A stretch of DNA of 47,116 nt, from IMG/VR virus record IMGVR_UViG_3300021963_000208, positions 1 to 47,116 of that record. One strand, written 5' to 3'. The notes beneath the pieces are model-generated. The model was given only the letters and a program-made list of their open reading frames with translations, searched no databases and was not told the origin of the DNA. The position numbers and the translations under genes are program-made. Source of the stretch: a virus. Shown piece by piece: positions 10,249 through 19,620 of this stretch. Each line of letters begins with the position of its first letter. Within the stretch, counting starts at the first letter, position 1.

Positions 10249-10291
10249 ACTAAATTTCCTCTAAGAAATACGCAAAATTTTTGCTTACCAA

Positions 10292-10405
10292 AGTGACGCC
10301 GGACGCCACCTAAATAGGGTGGTGACGGCTACCCCTCAGTCGGGCCACCTGTGCCAAACCTGGAGCAACCGCCACCCCTCTCAGGGCAGATAAGCCTACC
10401 CCGAA
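10292..10405 (-). other. GC-rich non-coding island between tape measure and tail-tip genes
   Basis: This stretch is strikingly GC-rich inside an AT-rich genome and has no credible gene: the one open frame on the minus strand (32 codons) has no ATG or ribosome-binding site. On the minus strand it contains three copies of GGGGTRGSC and three of GGTGGC, and CCCTGAGAGGG can fold into a 4-bp hairpin. A GGGT/ACCC pairing brackets GGGTAGCCGTCACCACCC. It probably encodes a structured RNA in the mRNA between the tape measure and the next gene. Its class is unknown, and I did not recognise a known riboswitch or ribozyme. Confidence 0.5.
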
Positions 10406-10418
10406 CTTTTCACTTGAA

Positions 10419-13400
10419 TTAGCCTTTTTCTCTATTATAGCTGTTTATGCTTGTTGCAATATTAGGGATCATTCTTTGAATTTCAGCTCTTGTCTGTCTG
10501 CTAACATCACCAGTAACATTAATGTTAATAGTCTGTTGAGACTGGCCTTTGCTTGAAAGTTCTGCAGGCTTGATATCAGCCATCGAAGGCGAAGCCATAA
10601 GACTTGCAGAAACAAGACCACCAGCTGCAAACTTAGGAATCATTCCTTTATTGATACCAGCTAATAAAGGTAAGAATCTCTTTGTAGCTTTAGCATTAAC
10701 AACAAACTCACCATTAGACAGCTGTGCTGTAATTGAGTCAGAAGTACCAGTTCCTGGACCTTTTACAAGGCCTCCAGATGCAAAGAAAGGCACACTACTT
10801 ACAGCTAATAGTGATGTCAGCAATGATGACACAGTGCCAAAGCCTGTTATAAGAGTAGTCTGCAATGCAAATAACCAACTACCATAATATGCTAGTTTAG
10901 CCTGCTCACTAACTTGCTCTGTAAGAGCAATACCAAACAAGCTTGCAACACCAGAAATAAGTGTTCCAAAGAAACCGCCAATACTAGCTATGCCGCTAGT
11001 TAAACTACCTAGGATACCAGAAAGCAACCCTGTGGATTCGTCACTTGCAGCATTTGCAGTAACGCCAACAGATGGTGTTGCAGAAGCCCCACCGCCACCA
11101 AACCCAAGATTACTTAAGGCACTACCACCCAAGCTAAATATCTTGGACCCAAGACCTCTAAGGGCTTGAGTAAGAATACCGTTCTCACCAGTGAATGGGC
11201 TTGTAAGACCTTCAATAAAGGTTTTAATAACTTGGTTTGCAAAGCTGTCTAAGATCGCTTTAGTCGTATCTCTCCAAGAAGCGTTACCTGTTAAATAATC
11301 TGTAAGCGCACTAGACCAAGAGCTTGTTATAGAGGATGCAAAGGCTTTTCCAGCTTCAGATGTTTGTTTTCTAACATCTATTGTTGCTGTTGCAATTGCT
11401 TCATCTAATCGTTCTCTAGCAGCATTTACTGCATTCTGAGCAGCTTTCCTTATAAACGCTGAAGCACCAGGATCTTTCTGAATTTCATTTCTTGTGTCGG
11501 TCGCGGCCTCTAATTGTGTAGTTAAGCTTCTTATAAGCTGATCATTTGCGTTACTTACAAGATTATAAGCGGCTTGATCAACTTCAATACCTAAGCTTTT
11601 TAATCTACTAAGAGTTCCAGCACCAAACGACAAAGCACTGATAGCTGTTTGTCCAGCTATTGTACCTCTTCTCTGTGTGTTTTCTACCGCAAACTGAGTA
11701 CCAATGCCAAGATTTCTATTTGTCTTTGCGCTATTTGCATCTAATGCAAGAAGACCTAATCTGTCTAATTCACGTCTGTTAACTTGAGCTAGTAGATCTT
11801 TATAGTCAGCTAGAGCAGGAAATGCATCAGTAATCTTAGACACAAGGTCATCTATCGGCATTAAGGCAATTTCAGAAGCTGCTTCTAAGTATTTTATACG
11901 AAGCACTTCAGCACTTCTGGACACTTCTAAAGATCTTTGTCTCAGTTGATCAAATGAGTCTAAAAGTCTATTTGTTACATCGCCTTGAACTGCAGTTGTA
12001 CCAGGATAGTCGATTGTTTCTTTTAAGACAGATGGACCCGTCCTGTTTGGTATTGCATAAACCTGAACGGTGTTATTAATAGGCTGACTACCAGACATTG
12101 GAAGCTTTTTAAGCTCTTCAATACCAGACAATAGTTTCTTAGCTTCATCTGATAATTTAATTATCAAACTGTCGCCTAGACGCGCTGCTTCTCTATCTGT
12201 AAGGTTTACGCCAAATGCTTTATTAATAGCATCAACTCTAACGTCAAAATTAGCAAAAGTATTTTTAAGTTTTTCGGCTTTCTTTTGAGCATCAACAAGC
12301 TCGCCTACAATCTCTTTAAATCTTGCAGCATTATTTGGATCCTTTAACTTATCCTGTAATTTTACAATTTCAGTGTCAATTACAAGGAACTGAGAAATGA
12401 TATCGCTTGTTAAGTTATTTACATCAAATAAGTCAGAGATGCCAAATTTAGACAAAGCCTGTAGTACTTTTTCACCAGAGGCGTATAGTAAATTAATGTA
12501 AACACCAAAGGCTTTCTGAGATGCCGCAAGCTTTCTTGCAATTATTTTGTCAATTTCAACTTTAGAAGCTCTTTCGCCCAAATGCTTAAGATCTTTTTCA
12601 ATTAAATTGACAGCTGCAGACACATCTTGAAGTATTGACAATTGTTCTGGATTTAACAGTTTGAGATCTTCAAGAGATATGGAACTTCCAAGGCTAGAGA
12701 TATTACTGATAAGATCTTGCAAAGTTTTAGGAGCTTCTTGCAGATCTTCTTTAAGTCTTTCTATTTGTTTTGTAAGACTTTCAACAACTGCACCACGGCC
12801 TTCTCTTGTTGCTTTTTCTAAATCTTCATTGAGTCTTACGAGTTTATTAATACCAATTGTTGCAACATTAAGACCTTTGTTTTTAACAAGATCATTAAAA
12901 TCTATGTTTACACTGGCGGCTAAATCTTTTAATACAGAAATATTAGAACCAGCCGTTTTTCGGGCTTCATTTGTTACAGTATTTCTGAGATTGCCAATCG
13001 CTTGTTGAACATTCTTTCTAGCTTGTTCATAGCTGTCGTATGCCTCTTGCTGAGCTTGAGTAACTTCTTTTCCACCAAAGAATCTTCTGATAGTTCCAAG
13101 CCAAGAATCATCTCCAGGCTTTAAAGATTGCATTGGTCCAGGAAGTTTTCTCTTGAGATTTTCTTCAGCAATTACAACATCGTTAGCAAGCTTAAATAAA
13201 TTTTCAGAAACATCATCACTGAGTCCTTCTAATGTTTCTTTACTAAAGATTCCAATACCAGCTCGCTCTAAACGTTCTTTAAGTAAGAATTGTTTTCTCT
13301 GAGTACCGCCTTCTTCACTACGTAACTTAAACTCTAATACTTGAGTTTTAATTTCAGTTATGCGATAAATAATTTGGTTTTGTTCAGCAATATTCTTAGT

Positions 13401-16400
13401 TTTAACTAATTGTTCAGCTAGCTCTTTAGCAGAATTGCTTAATCTTTCGATATTAGCAAATGATTTATCGTCAATTGCAAACAACTCGTCAGATTTAAAA
13501 TCAGCTCCAATAGCCTTAAGATTAGTTGCAACAGCGCCTAGTCTGTTTTGGAAATCTTGAATGTCTCTGTTTGCCTGATCTATTCCAATTTGCTTTAGAC
13601 TTGCATTCTTAAGTTGCTCACCTAATAGATCTCTTTGTTGAACTCTAGGATCGTCTTTAGATAGCGGTGTTGAAAAGCCAAAAATATTTATTTCAGCATC
13701 TGAAACAGCTTTAAAGGCTTTTAAATAGCCCTGTTCCAAATCTGTAATTTGTTTTGCTAATTCTGCATCTGGAAATTCTAAACTTTTTACTTTTTGAGCA
13801 AGTCTGCCAATTTCTTCAGCATTTGGATCTAATGGCCTGAATCTAGCATTATATCTAGTGTTTTCTTCAGATCGCAGTTTATCTAAGTCTTCCGTTGCGC
13901 GTAGCTTGCCTTTAGGTGTTGTTGCAAGTGCTCTTCTAGCTCTAATTAACGCCTGATTAACTTGGAATGCAATATCTAATCCAAATTGCTGAGCACCGGT
14001 TATAACTCTTTGTGCAGTAGTTACAGGTTGCAGATTTTGCAATTCTTGAAGTTCCTTTATAAAGTCTTCAGTATTAAATGCTGATCTAGCCTCTATTTTA
14101 GGTATTAAATTATTCAGACTTCTATCAAGAGCAGCAATTGAATCTCTTGTGTCTTGTGAAACTCTACCAGTCCTTTCTTCTTCATCAATAGATTGGACAA
14201 TTGTTTCATTAAGTTTAGAAATTATTCCTTGTAATTTCTCACTGTCTTTTGAAGAAATATTCTTGAAGTTAATACCTTCTAAGGAATATGTCAAAGGCAA
14301 TTTTCTAGATCTTGCAAAATCTTCTGTTCCAGCTTCAAGACCAGTCACCTTTGATTTTTTTCTGACATCAAAACCTAAAGCACCTTTTATTTTATTTACA
14401 GCATCTTTTATTTTAGCACTTAAATTAAGTCCAAAGAACCAGTCAATAAATGCAGTAATTGCACTAGTAAGCAATAGGATTATTGCGCCTTTTATTGAGA
14501 ACACAAAACCTAGGATTGCTCCACCAAGTCTTACAAACACAAATTGGAAGGCTGCAATTAGAGCTGCTGCAATGTTCTTTCTAAAGATTAGTGCAACTTC
14601 AGCCGCAAATGTAGCCGCTGCAATAGCAATTCCAGCATCTTTTGTAAGTGCATATGTTAGACCACCAGCAAGAGCGCCAGCACCACCAATGATGCCAATG
14701 TTCTTCATACTAGCAGCTACCTTACCAATGCTAGATACTGTAGTGCTGGCCCAGGAAGTTACTTTAGAAATATCAAATGCAGATGAGATTAAAGAAATAA
14801 CTCTTTGTCTAAAGAAGATTAATGCACCAATAATTAAAGGAATTGAAATTCCAATAATTTGCAATGCAGTAGCTGCAAACGGATTCTCAAGCTTAATCTT
14901 ATTCCAGTTATCAATCATGTCCTGGAATACGCTTTGATCTTTAAGCTTAGGCGCGGCATTCTCTGCAGCACTAGCAGCTGTCGCAAATAGCGAGACAATA
15001 CCGGCAATCAATACAACCTTGCCAGCTTTGCCAAACATCATTCTGCCGAGCAAGCCTGTTTCACCACCAACTTTTGCAGCAATTCCAGATAATTTAGAAC
15101 TTTCAGAAGCAACAGTCGAAGCAGTTTGTCTCACAGAATCTCTAAAACCACCAAAAGCCTTAGTACTGAATCCGCCTAGGAATGAAGGCAGACTTAACTC
15201 GCCAAGCTTTTGCTTCAGGATAGACAACTGAATTGTAGCAGCAGTAGCTACAGCAGCAACTTGTTTCTTTACAGCATTAACTGTAACTTCAGGTTTTGTG
15301 CCAAGCAACAATGTCTTGACAAAATCATAGCCTTTAGAAACAAATGGAGTTGCAGCATCTACAACTTTTCCAGTTATTTTATCTAAAACAGACTTTAGAG
15401 CAACAGAGGCTCTTTCAGCCCATGTTCCAGTCTGTCCAAAGAAGATGTCATAAAGTGTGCTATTGGCTGTTGCAGTTTTTGCTGAATTCTTTAAAGCATC
15501 AGTGATTGGTGCAAGTACTTTAGAACCTACGGCATCTACAATCTTGTTTACACCGGCTTGACCAAACAATGTAGTGTAAATTAAACCGCCCTGTAAAGCA
15601 TATTGAGCCAATACAGAATGCGAAAAGATTGCATCAAATGCACCAAGGCTGTTTAAAAGTAATCCAATAATACTTAATGCTCTGGCAGAGCCAAGTTTAC
15701 CAAACAAGAACTTAGAAATAATGCCATCGTCCTTGCCAGTGATTACTTTGCCAATCTTTCCAAAAATGCCTTCAATACCTTCTATTGCATCTTTTCCAAT
15801 CCCCAAGAACTTCAATGTTTTAGCAGCAACACCACCAAATAGGAAAGCTCCAAGCAATCCTAAAGGCCCAGAGACGCCAACAACATCACCAACATTAAAG
15901 ATTCCTTTTATTAAAGAACCAATTAATGGCAGTTGTTCAGCAAAGCCTCTGACAAATGAAGATACAATTCCAAGTAATGCATTCAAGAATTGAGGCAGCT
16001 CTTCAATAAGCGTACTTACTAAGAATCCAGCAGCTTTACCGAGTTGATAACCTAATTCTGAAACAAAACTTCCACCAGTAAGGGCAGCACCAAACTGTTC
16101 TGCAATAAGGGTTGAGCTAGCTGTTAAAGAAGTAATAATAGCTGCAAGGAGAACATTCTTAATAACACCGGCTGGAAATAAGGCTGAAATCAGTAAGCCG
16201 GAACCAGCGACAAGAGCAAATTTAAAGATGCTAGGGAAAGACTCTGCCAGATCTGCTAAAATTAACTTAGCAGATTCTGCAAACTTCAAGAAGCCTTCAG
16301 TCCAATCTTTAGTTTCTAATTTAGGAAGCTTAAATGAAGTAAAAGAAAAATCAATTGCTTTGATATCTGAAAAATCAAAGTTCAACCTTCTTTTGCTGTC

Positions 16401-18290
16401 AAAGATATTTTTAAAAAGTCCAATTGTATTGTTCTTAAATTTATTAAGACCAGCACTAGCTTTATCCCACAACGCGTTAGAAGTGTCAATGATATCTTCT
16501 ACAGTATCAGTCCACCAAGAGTTACCTATAACCTTGTCGTAGATTTGAAAGAATACTTCAATTACTTTCCTACCAAAATCTTTAATATTTTGATAAGCTT
16601 TTTCTAAATTAGACTTGCTTCTGATTCCATCAAAGAAGTCTAATACGCTTTCGTAAGCTGTTTCTAAAGCACCCTTTATTGAGAAAGAGGTGCTAAAGTC
16701 ATAAATAATTCCGTAAACAGCTTTAACAAACTCGTAGATACCTCGCATTGCTAATACAATAGCAACACCAATAGACTTTGTAATAGCTGGTAAAGAGTCT
16801 TTTAATGCACTTGTAAGTGCTTTAATTGATGGTGCTAAGTAATACTCAGCAAGTCTGCCTACTTCATAGAACTTGATAGCAACGCCAGAAAGACCTCTAA
16901 CAATCTCACCAAGTGTTCCAATAAAGTTTTCAAGGTTTCCGCCAGTAAACACAAATACGGTGTCTAAACGCAATCCAAAATATCTTCCAATATTTTTAAA
17001 GCCAGTATCAAGCTGTTTAAAGAATTTGGTTAATTGACCGCCAATTGCATTTGTATTACCTGCAACCGCTTTAAACAAGTCTTGGAATGCGCCAGCATAA
17101 GAGTTAAGAGTCTCTCTGCTAAAGAATCTTTCAAAAGTAGCTCTGTTAAATCCAGCACCAGCCCAATATGTAGGACTTAGTCGCTTAAGATTCTTAATAG
17201 CTTCTTCAACATCAGATTCAATAGAGATTAAGTCTACAAACTTAAACCTATTTATAGAGGTGAACAAGCCACCTGTAAACTTATCAAACGCCATGAAAGA
17301 CTCTTGCAAGTCTTTCTTAAGTGTTCGGCTAAATGCAACTGATGGTATGATCTGTGCAACTTGTTTACCAAGTTCTTTAAAGGTACTTAGTATTGGTCCG
17401 CCAATTGATTTAATGCCACCAGTAACTCTATTAAATGAATATGATATATTGGCGCCTAGCTCAAAAGCATTTTGAGATGCTTCTTTTATTCGCTTGGCGA
17501 AGCCAAACGTACTAGCTCCAAGAGATTCACTTAACCCTAGCCCTTTGTCAAGCTCGCTTACATAAATTTTAATAGAATCGCTTAAGAGACTATTTGCTTG
17601 TGCAAGAGTAGGTCTTAAATCACCAAATTCTTTGTTAATAGCTTTTGACTGGTTTAACAAAGCATTAAATACAACATCAGATGTTAATTTGCCATCTGCT
17701 GCAATTAGTCTTAACTTGCCTACGCTTGTATTTAGTTCGTCAGCAATTGCTTGAGCAATTCTAGGTGTCTGCTCAAGGACAGAATTCAGTTCTTCGCCTC
17801 TGAGTGTACCTGATGCAATACCTTGACCCAACTGAATCAAAGCACCAGCTGCAGACTCTGCACTAGAACCTGATATTGCAATAGCTTGTTGTACACTCTT
17901 TGTAGCTTGAAGAATTTTATCAGTAGATGCGCCTGTTGACTTTAAAGCTCTGCCGAACGATGCAAAGGTTGTTACTGTCCCTTGCAAAGAGCCTCTAGTG
18001 TCTTCCGCAATCTTAAATAAAGCTTCTTGTGTCTGTACAAGTTCTTTTGTTCTACCAGTTACAGTAGCAATCTTGTTGCTAAGATTTGTAAATTCTGTAG
18101 ATACATTCTTGATATAATTTACAGCCAGACCAGCTGTAGCTAACGCTCCTAAAGAAGCAAACATGTTCTTTAACGAAGCGCCAGTCTGATTTGTAGTTTT
18201 CTCAATATTTCTTAATGATGCGTTTATAGCTGCAAGATCTTGTTCGGCTTTAGAAGTTCTTGCTTCTACATCTATACGTACACCAGACAT
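10419..18290 (-). CDS. Tape measure protein (2623 aa)
   Basis: This is the tail-length ruler and a DNA-ejection component. Residues about 50-210 form the N-terminal tape-measure domain typical of lambda-like phages (SGSSAESAAGALIQLGQG, RGEELNSVLEQTPRIAQAIA). Long hydrophobic helical blocks follow (about 650-870 and 1050-1270), then extended charged helices and coiled coil (about 1300-2100). Near the C-terminus comes the common FFASGGLVKGPGTGTSDSI... NGEFVVNAKAT motif and a NVTGDVSRQ tail. At about 0.15 nm per residue the protein predicts a tail close to 390 nm. It follows the G/GT chaperone and a neck-type gene, and its ribosome-binding site (AGGAG) directly follows a terminator-like hairpin. 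Confidence 0.95.
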   Translation of the reverse strand: MSGVRIDVEARTSKAEQDLAAINASLRNIEKTTNQTGASLKNMFASLGALATAGLAVNYIKNVSTEFTNLSNKIATVTGRTKELVQTQEALFKIAEDTRGSLQGTVTTFASFGRALKSTGASTDKILQATKSVQQAIAISGSSAESAAGALIQLGQGIASGTLRGEELNSVLEQTPRIAQAIADELNTSVGKLRLIAADGKLTSDVVFNALLNQSKAINKEFGDLRPTLAQANSLLSDSIKIYVSELDKGLGLSESLGASTFGFAKRIKEASQNAFELGANISYSFNRVTGGIKSIGGPILSTFKELGKQVAQIIPSVAFSRTLKKDLQESFMAFDKFTGGLFTSINRFKFVDLISIESDVEEAIKNLKRLSPTYWAGAGFNRATFERFFSRETLNSYAGAFQDLFKAVAGNTNAIGGQLTKFFKQLDTGFKNIGRYFGLRLDTVFVFTGGNLENFIGTLGEIVRGLSGVAIKFYEVGRLAEYYLAPSIKALTSALKDSLPAITKSIGVAIVLAMRGIYEFVKAVYGIIYDFSTSFSIKGALETAYESVLDFFDGIRSKSNLEKAYQNIKDFGRKVIEVFFQIYDKVIGNSWWTDTVEDIIDTSNALWDKASAGLNKFKNNTIGLFKNIFDSKRRLNFDFSDIKAIDFSFTSFKLPKLETKDWTEGFLKFAESAKLILADLAESFPSIFKFALVAGSGLLISALFPAGVIKNVLLAAIITSLTASSTLIAEQFGAALTGGSFVSELGYQLGKAAGFLVSTLIEELPQFLNALLGIVSSFVRGFAEQLPLIGSLIKGIFNVGDVVGVSGPLGLLGAFLFGGVAAKTLKFLGIGKDAIEGIEGIFGKIGKVITGKDDGIISKFLFGKLGSARALSIIGLLLNSLGAFDAIFSHSVLAQYALQGGLIYTTLFGQAGVNKIVDAVGSKVLAPITDALKNSAKTATANSTLYDIFFGQTGTWAERASVALKSVLDKITGKVVDAATPFVSKGYDFVKTLLLGTKPEVTVNAVKKQVAAVATAATIQLSILKQKLGELSLPSFLGGFSTKAFGGFRDSVRQTASTVASESSKLSGIAAKVGGETGLLGRMMFGKAGKVVLIAGIVSLFATAASAAENAAPKLKDQSVFQDMIDNWNKIKLENPFAATALQIIGISIPLIIGALIFFRQRVISLISSAFDISKVTSWASTTVSSIGKVAASMKNIGIIGGAGALAGGLTYALTKDAGIAIAAATFAAEVALIFRKNIAAALIAAFQFVFVRLGGAILGFVFSIKGAIILLLTSAITAFIDWFFGLNLSAKIKDAVNKIKGALGFDVRKKSKVTGLEAGTEDFARSRKLPLTYSLEGINFKNISSKDSEKLQGIISKLNETIVQSIDEEERTGRVSQDTRDSIAALDRSLNNLIPKIEARSAFNTEDFIKELQELQNLQPVTTAQRVITGAQQFGLDIAFQVNQALIRARRALATTPKGKLRATEDLDKLRSEENTRYNARFRPLDPNAEEIGRLAQKVKSLEFPDAELAKQITDLEQGYLKAFKAVSDAEINIFGFSTPLSKDDPRVQQRDLLGEQLKNASLKQIGIDQANRDIQDFQNRLGAVATNLKAIGADFKSDELFAIDDKSFANIERLSNSAKELAEQLVKTKNIAEQNQIIYRITEIKTQVLEFKLRSEEGGTQRKQFLLKERLERAGIGIFSKETLEGLSDDVSENLFKLANDVVIAEENLKRKLPGPMQSLKPGDDSWLGTIRRFFGGKEVTQAQQEAYDSYEQARKNVQQAIGNLRNTVTNEARKTAGSNISVLKDLAASVNIDFNDLVKNKGLNVATIGINKLVRLNEDLEKATREGRGAVVESLTKQIERLKEDLQEAPKTLQDLISNISSLGSSISLEDLKLLNPEQLSILQDVSAAVNLIEKDLKHLGERASKVEIDKIIARKLAASQKAFGVYINLLYASGEKVLQALSKFGISDLFDVNNLTSDIISQFLVIDTEIVKLQDKLKDPNNAARFKEIVGELVDAQKKAEKLKNTFANFDVRVDAINKAFGVNLTDREAARLGDSLIIKLSDEAKKLLSGIEELKKLPMSGSQPINNTVQVYAIPNRTGPSVLKETIDYPGTTAVQGDVTNRLLDSFDQLRQRSLEVSRSAEVLRIKYLEAASEIALMPIDDLVSKITDAFPALADYKDLLAQVNRRELDRLGLLALDANSAKTNRNLGIGTQFAVENTQRRGTIAGQTAISALSFGAGTLSRLKSLGIEVDQAAYNLVSNANDQLIRSLTTQLEAATDTRNEIQKDPGASAFIRKAAQNAVNAARERLDEAIATATIDVRKQTSEAGKAFASSITSSWSSALTDYLTGNASWRDTTKAILDSFANQVIKTFIEGLTSPFTGENGILTQALRGLGSKIFSLGGSALSNLGFGGGGASATPSVGVTANAASDESTGLLSGILGSLTSGIASIGGFFGTLISGVASLFGIALTEQVSEQAKLAYYGSWLFALQTTLITGFGTVSSLLTSLLAVSSVPFFASGGLVKGPGTGTSDSITAQLSNGEFVVNAKATKRFLPLLAGINKGMIPKFAAGGLVSASLMASPSMADIKPAELSSKGQSQQTININVTGDVSRQTRAEIQRMIPNIATSINSYNREKG

Positions 18291-18300
18291 AGGAACTCCT

Positions 18301-18340
18301 AAAAATAAAGCCCCACTAAAGATTTAATCTCTAGCGGGGC
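18301..18340 (-). terminator. Terminator/attenuator hairpin just upstream of the tape measure
   Basis: On the minus strand, GCCCCGCTAGAGAT pairs with ATCTTTAGTGGGGC as a 14-bp stem (18310-18340) with a 3-base TAA loop. The two non-Watson-Crick pairs are G-U on the minus strand but A-C on the plus strand, so the RNA structure is made by leftward transcription. TTTATTTTT (18301-18309) follows directly, and the tape-measure ribosome-binding site AGGAG comes right after it. It is therefore a Rho-independent terminator, perhaps a partial one that lowers tape-measure expression relative to major tail protein. Confidence 0.85.
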
Positions 18341-18344
18341 GGTG

Positions 18345-18653
18345 TCAGATATTTTTCACAATCATACCACTAGGGCGTACACCCTTATGTGCTAATACAG
18401 TTCTCTCAACGAATAATGCTGGAGCCTGTTGTGAAGTACCTTCATTGAGGTAAGAGATATGTTCAACTTCATTCACAATAGCATCACCATCTCTTTTCCA
18501 ACCATCACGGGCTTCACCAGTATCAACAGGTGTTGCTTCACGTAATTCTTGTACTAAGCCGTTTATCTGCTTTGTCTTTTCTAACTCTATCTGAGTCTTA
18601 GTATATTTTTGAATCTTTTTAATTGATTGCTCAATTCCAGTGATTTTAATCAT
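18345..18653 (-). CDS. HK97 gp10-like tail-completion/neck protein (102 aa)
   Basis: The product has a Lys-rich helical N-terminus and the motif ATPVDTGEARDGWKRDGDAI at about residues 40-60. It then has HISYLNEGTSQQAPALFVERTV, which closely follows the pattern of the HK97 gp10-like family that caps or joins the tail. The start overlaps the stop of the upstream T-frame by 4 bases (ATGA). The gene is placed between the chaperone frame and the tape measure, where some phages have a minor tail gene. The family call rests on motif pattern; the exact neck position is inferred. Confidence 0.6.
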   Translation of the reverse strand: MIKITGIEQSIKKIQKYTKTQIELEKTKQINGLVQELREATPVDTGEARDGWKRDGDAIVNEVEHISYLNEGTSQQAPALFVERTVLAHKGVRPSGMIVKNI

Positions 18654-19296
18654 AGATCTAACTTATCTCCATTGACAGCATTCATCATTTTAGAGAACAT
18701 TAAAGAACCTTTAAATGCACCAGCATCTAGCATGCCTTCTTCAGTCACTGAAGCCTTATTGTTATAAATAGACTTTAATGAGCTAAAGATCATCCATGGT
18801 TTTTCTTTAACACCTTGAGTTTGTAAGTACTTATATGCTCTGTCATCAGACCTCCATTCAGGAGGTCTTCTTTCAAAGTAATTAAGCCAACCTAAAAACT
18901 CTTCGTAAGTCATTTCTTGAGCAATCTTGTAGACTGGCATCTTCAGATGAAAAGCAACTTCATAAACAGTTATCTCTTCATCTGTGAGACTTACTTTCCC
19001 TGGTCTTGACCAATACCAGAGAATCTCATAATTTCATTTGAAAGCTTTGACAACTCATCTAACGGGAAGTTATCAAAGTCTTGATCTGTAAGATCTTTTG
19101 CACCGTCAACAGATGCACGGATAACAGTCTTAAGAATATTGAAACCCTCAGACTCATCCTTTTCAAGAGCCTTAGCACGTTCTTGAATCTCCATAACTTC
19201 TGAAACACTCAGCTTAGAGATCTTAACGTCTTCACCCATGAACTTGACATTTTTGGTCATCTTACGACCAACAAGTCCCTTAATGCCTTCTGACAT
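18650..19296 (-). CDS. Tail assembly chaperone GT fusion made by -1 frameshift
   Basis: The second frame (T part) reads 18650-18940 as MPVYKIAQEMTYEEFLGWLNY and continues upstream, without a stop, to the end of the G frame. Slipping back one base at GGGAAAG joins ...GIGQDQG to KVSLTDEEITVYEVAFHLK and then to the T part. The joined product (about 215 aa) is the gpGT-type chaperone that in lambda binds the tape measure and major tail protein during tail assembly. The EEFLGWLNYFERRPPEWRSDD segment is typical of the T portion in lambda-like phages. The T part may have no independent start of its own. Confidence 0.8.
18991..19296 (-). CDS. Tail assembly chaperone, G-like (101 aa)
   Basis: This is the unshifted product of the G/GT pair. 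The start at ATG 19296 (MSEGIKGLVGRK) has AAAGGTGA just upstream and is preferred to a longer in-frame start near 19341. Overlap with the end of the upstream gene is negligible. The product has alternating charged and hydrophobic helices (KISKLSVSEVMEIQERAKALEK, then DFDNFPLDELSKLSNEIMRF). It ends at TAA immediately after the slippery heptamer. In lambda-like phages, G is made in excess over GT, and both escort the tape measure until the tail tube assembles. Confidence 0.8.
   Translation of the reverse strand: MSEGIKGLVGRKMTKNVKFMGEDVKISKLSVSEVMEIQERAKALEKDESEGFNILKTVIRASVDGAKDLTDQDFDNFPLDELSKLSNEIMRFSGIGQDQGK
18994..19000 (-). promoter_or_regulatory. Programmed -1 frameshift site (GGGAAAG)
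   Basis: On the minus strand the heptamer GGGAAAG is in the correct phase (G GGA AAG) and is followed at once by the zero-frame stop TAA. This is the same slippery heptamer that lambda uses between G and T. Slipping -1 gives GGG AAA GTA AGT and enters the T frame. The stop directly after the heptamer may promote slippage. I did not identify a strong downstream pseudoknot by eye. Confidence 0.85.
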
Positions 19297-19297
19297 A

Positions 19298-19534
19298 TTA
19301 TTCACCTTTGAAATTTTCGGAATGTTGAGCTTGGAAGTCATCTAATTGCTTCCTCATAGTGTGCAGAAATGCAAGTGTTTTAAATACTTCCTGAGACTTT
19401 TCCTGATCTTCTGCAAACTCAGGAACTCTTTCGAAAGTCTTTCTGATACTAATATCAATGCTTTTACGCATGTGTTTTGCAGTGGTTCTCAAAACATAAC
19501 CCATGCTAAATGGTTTTTGCTGATCTAGAGTCAT
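19298..19534 (-). CDS. Small tail-region protein (78 aa)
   Basis: The start is ATG at 19534 (MTLDQQKPFSMGYV), with AAGAGA upstream; a longer in-frame start at 19564 lacks such support. The product is a small, mostly helical protein (IDISIRKTFERVPEFAEDQEK) ending about one base before the chaperone start, so the two are likely coupled. No family was recognised. Position between major tail protein and G/GT chaperone suggests a tail-assembly helper. Confidence 0.65.
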   Translation of the reverse strand: MTLDQQKPFSMGYVLRTTAKHMRKSIDISIRKTFERVPEFAEDQEKSQEVFKTLAFLHTMRKQLDDFQAQHSENFKGE

Positions 19535-19620
19535 GATATCTCTTATTAATAGTATTGGGGCCACACCATGTCGGTCGTGTATTTAAGTATCTTAACCAAG
19601 GATACACCCCAATATGTCAA

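Noticed and set aside
14149-14937. 262-codon plus-strand open frame
   Set aside because: It is opposite the tape measure and follows its codon pattern; no start site or coding features of its own.
19565-19620. Terminator between the major tail and chaperone genes
   Set aside because: GTATC/GATAC gives only a 5-bp AT-rich stem with no clear T-run.
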